Origin: Xylaria sp. FL1777
Lineage: Eukaryota > Ascomycota > Sordariomycetes > Xylariales > Xylariaceae
Assembly (NCBI GenBank): GCA_022578965.1
Contig: MU400759.1
Span: 1 to 54,678 of the forward strand
DNA length: 54,678 bases
Direction of reading: 5' to 3'
Part shown: positions 43,329 through 54,678 of the stretch, piece after piece
Position numbering within the stretch: the first letter of the stretch is position 1
How the letters are laid out: each line of letters opens with the position of its first letter
Program-made: the position numbers and the translations under genes
The notes under the pieces: model-generated
The model's database searches: none
Told to the model about the DNA's origin: nothing
What the model saw: the letters and a program-made list of their open reading frames with translations, nothing else

Positions 43329-45779
43329 CTGCTATTAAATAACTTTAGTAAAAGTTTAAATTAGCAGATTAAATTAAACATACTATAGTTTATTTTAAAA
43401 AAAAAAAGCAATAAGTTAAAATATAAAGCCTAACTAAAAACTTTATTATAGGAAATCTTAATTTAAATAAACATAAATAATGCTTTTTTTTATAAAAGCG
43501 TAAACTTTTTAAAAAATAACTTAAAATTTTAATAGCTAGCAATTAAAAAAGCACAAAAAAGTTTTTAGCTAATGTTACTATTAGCTAGTTTGCTTAGTAA
43601 ACATAAATTGCTTAGTAGTACTTATAAAACTAACTTTTTATTAAACTATTTAATAGCGCAAATAAATAAAAAGATAAAATATAACAGTTTTATTATATAT
43701 ATTTATATGCTTTAACTTAGCTTTATAACTGCTTTTTTAAAAAAGCAACGCTATAAAATAATAAAGGTTTTTTGCAATTAAAACTAATAAAATAATTAAG
43801 TAGTATTATTTTTTACTTATATTGCCTTAGATTTTTAAACGTTAAAAAACAAGCTAAAGTTTAATAAAATGCTTTTTAAGATTTTAAACTAATATAATAC
43901 TATATATTTATTATTTAAAAATAACCTAAAAAAACAAAAGTTATTAATTGTTATATTTATGCTACCTTTAAAAAAAGTAATATTTTTAGCTAAACTTTAG
44001 CTAAGTGCTAATTTTACGCTAGTAGTACTAAAAAAAGGAAATAAGCCTAAAAAGCTAATATAATTAGCATTAATAGTTTTAAAAAGTGCTAACTAAACTT
44101 TTAACCTCTTTAAAATAAGGATTTATAAAAAACATAACAATTATGCTAGCAATAATAGCTTAAATTTATCTAAAAAAACATTAAAATATAAGTTTTATAG
44201 TAAAAAAAACTTAAGCTTAATAAATTACTTTAATTAAAAATATTTAAGCTTTTTAAATTTATGCTTTATGTTAACTTTGCTGCTAAAAACGCAGAGTATT
44301 TTAGCTATATTTTTAAGCGTTGCAAAGCTAAAAAAATATATATAGCTTTCCTTAAAGCTTACTATAAAAATAAAAAACAAAGTTTATAAAAGAAATATTA
44401 CTAAAATTATTAACTTTAAAGCATAGTTTAGCATTATTATAAACTTATTTGTTAACAAAAACAGCTTTACTACTAAAAATACAAATATAACCTAAAAAAG
44501 ATTTAATTAAACTAGTAATCTTGTTAAATATATAAAATGCTTAAAAACTACTATTTAAATAAATAAAAGATTGCTGCTTTTTTTATTATATATAGTTAGC
44601 AAAAAACAGGCTATTTATTTCTTGTTGCTAAAAATAAACTTTATTATAAAGTTTTAAATAAGTTTATATTTTTAGGGCCTTTATATAATAGCTAATATAA
44701 TACTTAAAACAAGCTAAATTATTATATTAGTAATAAACTATATTAAAAAGCTAAATTTAAAAGCTTAAGGTTATTAGTAACTAAAAAACTAATGTATATT
44801 TGCTAAACTACTAGCTTAACAAATAAGCTATATAAAGTACAAAAATACTAAACCTTAAATAAAAAATCTAACAATTAGCAAAAAGAAGTAAAAGTAAAAT
44901 TAAAAAAACATAGTTTAAAAAAATATGCAGGTATAAACTTTTAAAAGAATTAAAACTTATATAATAATATAACGTTAGTAGTTTTTTTAACTTTTTTTAT
45001 ATAAAATATTAAACCTTTTGAAAACCTAAAAATATAAAACAATAAAAAAGTTTATGCTGTTTTTAATAATAATTAACTACTTAAGATATTTTTAATTGCA
45101 ATAAAAAAAGCACTAAAGCAAAAAAACACTAAAAGATTAACAATTATAAAAACTAGAAATTTTATATATAAATCAAAAAGCAAAAATAACTTAATTATAA
45201 CTTTAACTTAAGTATTATTAAACTTTTAAGCTTTAAAAATTAACAAATTAATAAGAAATAAAACAATAATTTTAAATATAATATATAAAACAAAAAATAA
45301 AAAGATTTATTTTAAAAATAACGTGCTATTTAATAGCACTATTTTACTTAGATTTTATAAGTAAAAAAAGCAAGCTATTATTTAGAAAATTTTGCGTTAT
45401 TTTAACAAAATAACATTTATTAAAATATATATTTATGTTTTAATACTACTTTTAAAAGTACTTAACTAATTATTAAACAACTAGCTATTTTTTTAAAAAA
45501 GCTTTATATAACTAACCTTACTTAGCAAAAAGCAGCATTATTAACTAAAATATAATATTGCAAAAAAATAGCACTTTTATAGAACTTTTCTAAAATAAAA
45601 AAATATATAATAAGATCTTTTTTTTTTATAAAATTAAAACAGTTTTCTATAAAGCATAGCAAGTTTGCAGCATTTTAATTTTTAAGCCTTTAAAAAATAT
45701 TACTATAAAAGTTTTAAGAACTTAATTTAAACATAGTATTTTTAAAAAAGCTTATAGTTTATATTATAACGCTTAGTTT

Positions 45780-46440
45780 TTAGTACAAAAAAAAAGTAAA
45801 AAAGTTCGATTAATTAACTTAGCTATAAAAATAAACGCAGTTATTATATATAATGCTAATTTTTCTTAAAGCTATAATAAATTCTTTAAAAAGTTTGCAA
45901 TATATAAAATAATTTCTATAGTTAATTTATTTTTAAAATACAATTAAATACTACTTTTTATTTTTAGCTAAGCAATAATTGCTTTTTTTATACTAATAGG
46001 CCTTTTTCAAATAATTATTTTTCTATAAAAAGCAATAAATTTAATAGCTTAATTTCTAAAGGTATTATTAAAAGTTTTATATAACATATTACTAATAAAG
46101 TACAAACTTTTTTTTAATAATATAGTAGTTAAAAAATTTATTACTAGGTATAATAATTATAAAGTTGCTTTAAGTATTAAGCAATTTATATTAAAACATT
46201 TTAAGAATTTTAATGCTATACTACTTAATTTTAAGTTAGCTAAAATTATAGTTAGCATACTTAAAAGCAAATAAACAAAACGAACAACTAAAATAGTTAG
46301 CTATATATATAGCACTAATAGCAAAAGCTTAATAAAAGCTAAAGTAGTAAAAATTTTTAAATAAAAGACTTGCAAAAACATTATAAAAGTATAGTCTTTT
46401 TTAGAAATAACAGTATACTACTAAATATAAATTTAAAGGT
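45780..46440 (+). pseudogene. Gypsy 4 reverse transcriptase remnant
   Basis: The frame reads K-K-V-R-L-I-N-L-A-I-K-I-N at about 45795, then I-I-S-I-V-N-L-F (the L-x-D-L-F-S-G-Y box, Asp gone to Asn), I-G-L-F-Q-I. The catalytic F-F-N-N-I-V-V-K follows at about 46105-46135 (from F-L-D-D). Then come V-A-L-S-I-K-Q-F-I-L-K-H and I-V-S-I-L-K-S-K. The order and spacing are those of a gypsy RT. Catalytic residues are lost. Confidence 0.88.
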
Positions 46441-46449
46441 ATGCTATAA

Positions 46450-46990
46450 TTGCAAAACTATTAACGGTTTTATTACGAAAAAATAAGCTGTTTTGCTTTA
46501 AAAAACCGTAAAGAAAAGCTATAAAAAAGCTTTAAAAAGCTATTATAATAGCTTTTATTCTTATTACTTTTAATTATACAAGGAAGCTTATTTAGCTAAA
46601 GGTTAATACTTTTAAAACTAGCTAAAGCGCTATTTTATGTTAAAAAGTTAATAAATTTATTAAGCTAGCTAAATATAAGTTCAAAACATAAAAAAGCTTT
46701 AAAAAAAAATATAATACTATAAAGCTAAAAAAGCTTGCTATTATTAAGACTTTTTAAAAGTTGCGCAACTATTTTTATAAAATTATGTTTTATTTAAAAA
46801 TTAATGCAAAAGTTTTTATAGCTTAGCTAAACAATAGATTTTTAGCATTGCTAAATGTTTAATTAACAAAATGAATAGCATATATAAAAACTTTTAATTT
46901 TATATTTTATTATATGCTAAAAAAAAACATACAGCTGCTAATAAGCTTTCTAGAAAACTCTTTAAGCTATTAAATAAGCTAGATAATTAT
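46450..46990 (+). pseudogene. Gypsy 4 RNase H remnant
   Basis: The frame shows A-I-I-T-A-F-I-L-I-T-F-N-Y, then L-K-V-N-T-F-K-T (first catalytic Asp gone to Asn), A-K-Y-K-F-K-T-stop-K-S-F-K-K-K-Y-N. The stretch L-K-K-K-H-T-A-A-N-K-L-S-R-K near 46915-46955 is the P-G-K-K-H-T-A-A-D-x-L-S-R-R end of the domain. Identification is strong; the domain is inactive. Confidence 0.87.
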
Positions 46991-47639
46991 TAAGAAAGAA
47001 ATATAGAAAATTTTATTAATTTTTAACTATATATAATAGCTATTACTATTGCGTATAGGAAATTAAGCAATTAATTAGTTAAAAGCTTAATATACTAAAA
47101 AACAGAACTTTTGCTATACTTAAAAAAAATTAGAGCAAAAAAAGCAAGTAAATTATTAAGTATTTTGTTTTTAAGCAAGTTTTAAAAAAACTTATAACAA
47201 AAAAAAAGCAGAAATACTTTAAAAAGAAAGCTTTTAAATTTTTTGTTAATAAGTCTACTTTTTAAAAAAAAGCAAAGTTTAAAAAAATGCTAAAAAGAAT
47301 TATTAATAATAAAAAAACTTAAAAAGCTTTTATTAAAGAAAACCATAAAAAAATAATACATAAAGGCTAAATATTTATAACTTAATAAATAACTTAAGAA
47401 TATTACTAAAAAGGCCTTTATTAAGATGTTTATATTATAATTGCTAGTTGTGTTAATTGCTAAAAATCTATTAATAGCAAAAGAACTAAAAAACACTGTT
47501 TTAATTATTTTTTAGATTTTCTGGTTTTTTAGGTAATAAATATATAAACTATGCTATTAAGCAATAGATTTAAAGCTATTGCAAAAGTAAAATATAAAAT
47601 AATAACTTATTTAAAAGCTGAACTTTTAAAATATATGGA

Positions 47640-48400
47640 TTTTTTAAAAATATTTAAATTTATTAAAAAAAAAATCATATTTTAATATAAAGTTTTTATT
47701 AAAATTAAGTATAATAATAGCTTTAAATTTAAAAAAAAAGTAAAAAACGCAATAAATACTTTAAGCTATAAAATGAACTATAGTTTAGCTTACTATTTTT
47801 AAGCCTAAGGTTTTATTAAAAAAGGCTATAAGCTAATAAAAAAAAGCTTTATATAAATAATAAATAAAACTAAAAAAAATTAGCTAAAATACTTAAACTT
47901 AGTAATATAAGCAAATTGCACTTTTATATGCTATTATAGCTGCAGCTTATATAAGCTAATATATAAAAAAATGCTAATTTTACTAGTAAAAAATGTAATA
48001 CTAATATAAAAAATAATTAAATAGCAAAACGTTATTTTTTATAAAAATCTTATTAAAGCTAAAGTTAAGCAACTAAAACGCTACAACTAAGATATTATAA
48101 AAGTTAAAACAATTATAACTAAAAAAAGAAAATTAGCTATAAAAGCTAAATCTTAAAAAAACGCTTATAAAATTAAGCAACTATTTAAAAAAGGCTTGCT
48201 TGTTCTTTTTTATAATATTATGCTTTTAATAAATAAGTTTAATAATAAAAAGCTATTATATAAATAAATTAGCTTTTATAAAGTTAAAGAAAATATTAAT
48301 TATAAATAATATTAATTAGTAGAACTAACTAGTAAAGAATTAAAAAAGTTGTTTTTTGCTAAAAAATTAAAGCAATTTATATAAAATAACTAAAAATACT
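47640..48400 (+). pseudogene. Gypsy 4 integrase C-terminal region
   Basis: The frame includes N-A-I-N-T-L-S-Y-K-M-N near 47740, then G-Y-K-L-I, V-K-Q-L-K-R-Y-N, A-Y-K-I-K-Q-L-F-K-K-G-L-L-V-L and K-F-N-N-K-K-L-L-Y-K. It then reads Y-K-V-K-E-N-I and L-V-E-L-T-S-K-E-L-K-K. This matches the D-K-L-x-x-R-W-x-G-P-Y-R-V and T-L-x-E-L-x-G module behind a fungal gypsy integrase core. Confidence 0.8.
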
Positions 48401-48700
48401 AAAAGCTAAAAAATTCCAACTTTAATATATAAATTACTAGTGCTATAGCTATTTATTAAAAACTAAATTAAAACAATAAAGCTTTTAATAATTAAAGCTA
48501 TAGCAGTTAAGCTATAAAAAGCAAAAAAAATATAATAAGTTATAAAAGCTTTTTAAGTTTATAAAAGCTGCAATACAACTTTTAACGCTTTAAATATTTT
48601 AAGTGCTAAAAAATATAATAGCTTATTTTATTTTTTTAGCTACTATATTATAAAGCGCTTTAAAAAGTAATAACTAATAAAAGTTAAAGCAATAGATTTT

Positions 48701-51700
48701 TTTTTTTTTACTTTTTGTTTTTTTATTAATTGTTTTGTTTTTTATTTTTGCTAATTATATAAGTTTATATAACTAAGTTATAATGCATAAAACTATTTTT
48801 TTTTGCTTAAAACTAAACGTGTTTTTTATAGCTTTTTTTTTATTAGTTTTATATTTATTAGTTTTATAGCAGCTAGTTTATTAGTACTTTTTTTATTATT
48901 ATACTAAAAATATAAGTTTTTATTTTATTTTAATGTTTTTTAAATAGCTTAACAGCTTAGTTTTAGTATAAATTATTATAGCTTTTCTTTAGAAATGTGT
49001 AAAAATAAAAAAAACAAAAATAAGAACTGTTTATTAGTTTTAATTACTTAAGTTTATTTTGCTGCACTAACGCTTATATATAAGTTTTTTTACTTTTAAT
49101 TGCTTTGTTATTTTTATTTAAAACTAAATAGTTTTTTTTGCTTTTAGTTTAAATTATTTAATATTTAATAAAGATTTTAAAACTGCTAAAAAGTAAAGAA
49201 CACTATTATTACACTTTAAAAAGTTATTAGTTTATATTTTACGCGCTTAAACTACTAGTAACAATCTTAAGCTGCTATTAAGCAATAATAAGCATTTAAT
49301 AAAACAATAAACGTTTAAGCAAACTTTAAAGCAAGCTTAATAAAAACAAAATTCTGCTACAAAAAATTAAGCAAGATTATTTAATTATATAAAGCTAAAA
49401 AAATAAAAACTAAAAGAAAAACAAAAAAAAGTTTAATAATCTAGTATTAATAATTTTTATTTTGTATACTTTTAAGTTTTTTGTTGCAGAAGTTTTATAT
49501 ATTTGCTTTTATAAGTATTATAACTTAACTTTTTATATAATAACTATTTTCTTTTTATTTATTACGTTTAAAAAAAAGTTTGTAAGCTATATAATAAAAA
49601 AAAATAATTGCAAATTATATTAAAAAAAGCATTGCTATATAAGCAAATTGTTTAATTCTTTTTTTTTATTTTATTTTATATAACTTATTTGATTTATTTT
49701 TTTAGCTATTTTTTTGAATACTTAAGCGTTATATTAGTTTTTTAAGCAATACTAAATTATTATTTATTAGTATTACACTTAATAAGCTAAGCAATAAAAT
49801 TAGCTTAAAAAAAATGCTTTAATTTATGTTTTAATTTAGTTTTTTTTTTAGTTAAGCAAACAAAAGTATTTTTAGTTAAAACTATTTATTCTTTAGAGTT
49901 TTTAAGCATAAGATCTTTTTTAATTGCTATAATTACTATATTAGCTTTAAAATATTTAGCTATATTACTTTTGGACTTATAAAATAAACAGTTTTATAAC
50001 TAAATAATAAACGCGTAGTTAATATATATGCTAAACTTTTATTTTAAAATAGTGCAGCAAAAAAAGAAAAAATAAAGCTTTATATACTTTTTGCTTTTAG
50101 CTATTATTAGTAATTATTTGTAATGCTTATAAAGCATAGCATTTTATATTTTAAATAGCTATATAAACATAGTTATAAGTTAGCAAAAATTATAAAGGAT
50201 TTAATATATATATTTGCTTTAAGAACTATTTTTAGTTGCTTTTATATATAATAAGCAAGATTTTAAATACTTTTGCTTTTTTACTTAGCTAAAGCTAATT
50301 TAAATATGTTAATTTATATAATATATATAAAAGAAATTATAACTAACTTTTTATTAAACATATTTGCTGCTAGTATTACTATTAAAGATTTTAATCTTTA
50401 AATAGCTTAATGCTTAATTATATAAAACAAAAAAAGTTAACTAAATAAAAGAAATAAAATTTAAAAAAAAAAGAAAGCATATATATTTTGCTACTTATTA
50501 GTAAACTTAACTTTTTAAATATTATAAGTGCAACTATTTATTAGCTAAGCAGTATTAATTTTCTAAATATTAGTTAACTGCTATAATGCTTTTTAATTGT
50601 TTAAAACTTTATTAATATTGCAAGAATTTTTCTTTAAATGCTTAATTAAACAAGCATTAATTATATTACTTAAAAACGAAGTTTTTATAATAAAAGCGTA
50701 AACTAAGTAATTTAAAGATTTAAGCACTAAGGTAAAAAACTGCAAAAAAGGTTTAAGCTTTAAAACTATTTAAAAAAGAACAAATTAAAAAAAAAACAAG
50801 CTTTTTTTTTATATTTATTAAAGCTTAAATTATTTATTTTGCTATTAGTTATAATAAATGTTTAAAAAAAATAAGTTATAAGTGTGTTAAAAAAAAGTTA
50901 AAAAGTAACTACTTAATTAACTAAAACTACTTTATTTGCTTATTTTTTAATTAATACTAGCATAAATATATAAAAAGTAATTATTATAAAGGCATTTAGC
51001 AATTAATAATTTATTTTAGCAATAAAATAATTAATTAATAAATTAAAAATAGTATAGTAAGTTTATAAAAAAAAAATGCACTAGTTTAAAGCTACATATT
51101 TTAGCTTTTTTTTTATTACATTTGTTTTACTAAACTTTTTATTTACATTTAACTTTGCTATTTTATTTACTTAATAAGTTTTAACTTTTTATATTTAATA
51201 TAAATATTTTTAGCATTTATATTTAAGAAATTTTGCAATTATTAAAAAGTAATAACTTAAATTAGCAATTAAAAATATTAAACTGCATATAGCAAATAGT
51301 ATTAACATTAATACTTATATTTTATACTTTTTATACTATTTGCTTTTGTATTTTTAACTTATATTAGAATTTCTAACTTATTTACATTTTTTATTTAATT
51401 GTAAAACATAATAAAAGTATATATATGCTTAAATATTATTAAGAATTGCTTTTACTATATATATATGCTTTTAATTATTATATTTTTTATTTTTAAAGAA
51501 GTTATTAGTACTGCAAACTAGTTAAAAATAAAGGCATTTTTTCTTAAAAGTTTTAAAGAGCTAATATTTTATACTAAAACATATAAGCAACTAGCACAAA
51601 AAAATAGCAAATTTTAAAATAAAAGCAAAAAGAAGAAAAAATAAGCATATATATATAAACTTAACTGCTAATTATAAAAAGCTTTTTTTAAAAAACTAAA

Positions 51701-54170
51701 GGCTTTTTAAGAACAGCTTTAAAAAAAAGCTAATAATTATTAAAAGTTTAAAATATAAAAAATATTTAGCTTGCTAGCTTTTTTTATAGATTAAAAAACT
51801 AGATATAAAAGATGTTTAGCTAAAAAACATACTGCTTTTTTTAATTAATATTTTTTTAAAGTTCGTTTTAAAATCTTATTTTATATAAGGAAAAATAACC
51901 TTTATAAAGAGTTTATTTTTTAGAAACTTAAAAAAAAGCGAAAAAATAGTACTAAGAAAGCATTTTAGCTACGCGTTTTTTAAAAATAGTAAAATTTACT
52001 AGGATTTATTTTTAAACTTAGTTTAATAAATATAAAAAAAAGCAATATATTTAATATATAAAAAATATTATAATAAAAAAGCATTAAAATATTAGTAGTT
52101 TGTATTATATGTAATCTTAATAAAAGTTTTTTATACTTTTAATTTATTGCTTAGTAAAAAAGCGCTTAATTTTTAAAAAAAAGCCTTTATAGTATATTTT
52201 GCTATATAAAACTGCTTAATAAACGCAAACAAAACGCTACTTTATATGTTTAAACTAAAAAATAAATATCTAAAGGCATTTTTATAAACTATAAGCTAAA
52301 TGTTAAGATTTATAACTATAAAAAATTTTATAATGTTAATATAATATTTATTTAAAATTAAAAAATATAATAATAATAATAATTTCTGCTTTAATAAGTT
52401 TAATGTTAAGTTTATAAAATCTTTAATAGTTTTAGCAATAAAGCTAAAACTATATAAAAAATAAAAACCTGCAATATAAGAACTAAATATTTAGCAGTTA
52501 TTATTTATAAAATTTTTAAAAAAACTATTATTATAAAAAGCTTTAAATAATTATTAAAAAAATAATAACTTAAAACATTTTAATAAGCTAAAGTTTTATA
52601 ATAAACAAGAACTAGCTTATTATTTTTTGCTAAATAAAGTTCTAAAAATAATACATAAAAATAATAAAAAATAATAGCTAAAGACTTTTTTTTTAAAACA
52701 ACAAATAGCTGCTAAAAAAACTTACTAGTATAAATAAAAATATTTAAATTACTAAAAAAAGCTTGCTGTTTATAGCTATTACAAAAACTTTTATAAAGTA
52801 AATATAATAAAATAAAAAATTAAGGCTGTTTATATTATAAATATTTTTATAAAGCTAAACATTAAAGAATAGCTAAATAAGCGCAAAATAAAAGCTTTAT
52901 TAAATATGTTGCTTTAGCTATATATAAATAAAAAAGCTAAAGCTCTAAAAATAAATATTAAACTTAAATATAGCTAGTTTATAAAAAATCTTTTTATAGA
53001 TTAACAAAACGCAAAATAAGCTACAATAATTGCTAAAACTTTTTAAATAAAATATTTTATAATAAAGTATTACTTAAACAATTATTAAATTACTATTTTT
53101 ATTAATACTATTTTAAAAGTAGCATATATTTTAAACTTTAAGTATGCTACTAATAAAAATAACAAACAAGTTTTCTAAAAATTATAAAAGTATTAAACAA
53201 TAAAGCACTTTAATATAAAAGTTATATTAAGCTATTTTATACTTTTTTGCTTTTATTAGTACAATAACTATATATGCAGGTTTATTAAAGCTTTATATTT
53301 ATATTACGTATTTTGTAACCTAACAAGCTAATATTTAAAAAAGAAAGTTAATAATTAAAAAAGTTATAAATAGCTTATTTATTTCTTAAAAAAGAACTTT
53401 AAAAAGTACTTTAGCTTTAAGTTATAAGAAGATTTACGTTTATTACTTATAATAAGCATTAAGCTTTATAAATTTTTATAAGTACTAAAAGTAACACTTT
53501 TTAGATTTAATAGGCTAGCTTTTTTACTATTAAGCATTAAAAATACTTAAAGCAAAAAAAAAACGCTAAAAAGAAAACTAAAAGTTAATTATTTTGTTTT
53601 TTTAGTGCTTTTTACTTTAAAGCGCAAAAAGAGCTTCTAGTAAAAAAAACTAATAATTATATTAAAGAAGTTTTATTATAAGCAATATAAAGACGTTTTA
53701 ATAATGCAAAGTTATTTTGCTATAGATATTTTTGCAGATATTTTTTTTTTTAAGTATAATAAGCTAAGTATAAAACTTAGCTAGGCTTAATAGTTCAAAA
53801 AAAAAAAAGTATAGATTTTTTATAAGCACTTATACAAAAAAAATGCTAAGCATTTTTAAAAGCTTTTACTTATATATTTAAAGACGTAAAAAAGCTAAAA
53901 CTAGTTTTAATGAAGCTATAATGCTTTTATAAGCACTAAAGCTTAAGCTACTTTTAAATATAGCAAAAAAAATAAAAGAAAACTTATAGAACTAAATAAG
54001 CAAAAAAGAATAATATTAACTTTGTTTAAAAAACGCTAATAAAAGTAAGAAACTTTATAATTATAAGTATTAAAATAAACTAAAGGCAGCTATATTTTAA
54101 TAAAGGAAAATTAAAATAAAGTAAAGTAGTTAAATAAGCTAACTAGCTAGCTAAAGTAAATCTAGGCTAA
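48701..54170. other. Unclassified degraded repeat block
   Basis: About 5.5 kb of AT-rich sequence with the same mutational texture as the identified elements. No LTR pair, terminal inverted repeat or recognised domain was found. On the plus strand, 52200-54130 gives long stretches where stops fall mainly at potential Gln codons and the rest is Lys/Gln/Ile/Leu-rich. An example is 53880-54130, with a Glu/Lys/Asn helical part, then I-F-stop-stop-R-K-I-K. This suggests a decayed transposase or polyprotein C-terminus, perhaps pogo-like, but I cannot support a family. Confidence 0.35.
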
Positions 54171-54286
54171 ATTACATAGTAGAAATAAAAGTATAAGTAT
54201 TGCACTAGATTTCGAAGTATAGATTTAACTAATACGCACATTATCATAAAAAATAGCTACGGTTGTTTTATTTGTATTATTAAATA
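54171..54286. other. Short less-degraded flank of hAT3
   Basis: About 115 bp with a more balanced composition (for example gatttcgaagtatag, acgcacattatc), immediately left of the hAT3 terminus. It may be original unique DNA or the end of the preceding element. No feature was recognised. Confidence 0.35.
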
Positions 54287-54678
54287 CAGGGTTGAAAAAT
54301 TAATACTTAGTATAAGGACTAATTTTAGTAGTACTAAATTAGTATTAGTATTAGTACTAAAGTTTAAGTACTAATTTAGTATTAGTACCACTAAGTACTA
54401 AACTAAATTAGTATTTAGTAGTACTAAAAACTAACTTAGTAGTACTAAAAGTACTAAAAGTACTAATTTTTTTAGGTTTTAAAGGGAAAAAAAAGGGTTT
54501 TTATTAATATATTTAATTAAACCTCAAGAAATAAATTAAAAAAAAAATATTATTATATAAAACCAATAAAAATATTTGTTATGTTTAATTATAAATAGCT
54601 TATATAATAATATATATTAAATTAAGCTATTATATATTAAAGAACTAGTTAATATATATAAAAAACTAAGTAAAAATC
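54287..54678 (+). mobile_element. hAT3 transposon, left end (runs off the window)
   Basis: Starts cagggttgaaaaattaatac, a CAGGG-type hAT terminus like that of hAT1. It is followed by about 180 bp of tagtactaaa/ttagtacta subterminal motifs (54295-54470) of the same style as 28136-28313. The remainder (54471-54678) is AT-rich with no visible exon. The other end and transposase would lie beyond the window. The preceding 8 bases (attaaata at 54279-54286) would be the duplication. Confidence 0.75.

Larger units (their letters stand above)
43330..48700 (+). mobile_element. Gypsy 4: Ty3/gypsy element, plus strand
   Basis: A plus-strand Pol with RT (about 45790-46440), RNase H (about 46450-46990) and integrase C-terminal part (about 47640-48390), in that order. 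The 43330-45780 stretch should hold Gag and protease. LTRs could not be paired by eye, so both ends are estimates. The motifs resemble a widespread fungal Ty3/gypsy group with F-L-D-D in RT and H-x-P-G-K-K-H-T-A-A-D in RNase H. Confidence 0.8.

Noticed and set aside
47290..47496. 68-codon minus-strand frame
   Set aside because: Antisense to the gypsy 4 integrase region, with low-complexity Phe/Ser/Leu content.
1..54678. Organellar or protist (for example Plasmodium-like) AT-rich coding DNA
   Set aside because: No long coding frames exist, all recognisable proteins are retroelement or hAT parts, and copies differ by directed transitions that create stops, which is not compositional bias in living genes.

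Overview
The window is a gene-free, extremely A+T-rich block (by eye well above 80% A+T) that reads as a graveyard of nested transposable elements. Every element I could identify is of a type found in filamentous fungi: Ty3/gypsy LTR retrotransposons, Tad-like LINEs with a (TAA)n tail, hAT DNA transposons with short GT-AG introns, and a hAT-type MITE. Element copies differ almost only by C/T and G/A transitions, and reading frames are broken mainly by CAA/CAG-to-TAA/TAG and TGG-to-TAG/TAA changes. This is the signature of repeat-induced point mutation (RIP) or a similar process, so the likely source is a heterochromatic or centromere-like block of a filamentous ascomycete. I see no host gene, rRNA or functional tRNA. 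Almost all long open frames are shadows created by AT-enrichment.

Layout and nesting. LINE copy 3 (3' part at 28314-29251) is interrupted by a hAT transposon, hAT1. The right end of hAT1 is at 28313, and its body runs leftwards past the window start. hAT1 contains two younger insertions: LINE copy 1 (95-17801, flanked by a 13-bp target duplication) and gypsy 2 (18807-26511, 494-bp LTRs, target duplication ttagc). LINE copy 1 in turn carries a 733-bp tRNA-headed SINE-like element (1823-2555), a 3.9-kb insertion built of four tandem units A-A-B-B (4292-8173), and gypsy 1 (9633-17488, 193-bp LTRs). LINE copy 2 (32703-37841) lacks all three and so provides the empty sites that date these insertions.

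Right of LINE copy 3 lies the C-terminal part of a second hAT transposase (29342-30001), then a 623-bp hAT MITE (30002-30624, 8-bp target duplication). Next comes a minus-strand Ty3/gypsy element, gypsy 3 (about 30640-43030). It is split by LINE copy 2 and by a 2.15-kb LTR element that encodes only a Gag (38629-40781). A second, inverted MITE copy (43031-43328) separates gypsy 3 from a plus-strand element, gypsy 4 (about 43330-48700). A 5.5-kb degraded block I could not classify follows, and at 54287 the left end of a third hAT element begins.

The main points of interest are these. hAT1 is older than the insertions it contains, yet is visibly less mutated than they are. The four A-A-B-B units switch the strand on which they were mutated. 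Gypsy 1 and gypsy 2 each carry a decayed antisense reading frame between integrase and the 3' LTR. The gag-only LTR element is comparatively well preserved. The MITE is made of palindromic ctaggctag/ctagcctag arrays. All coordinates of degraded coding regions are approximate; LTR, target-duplication and splice positions were read off directly.
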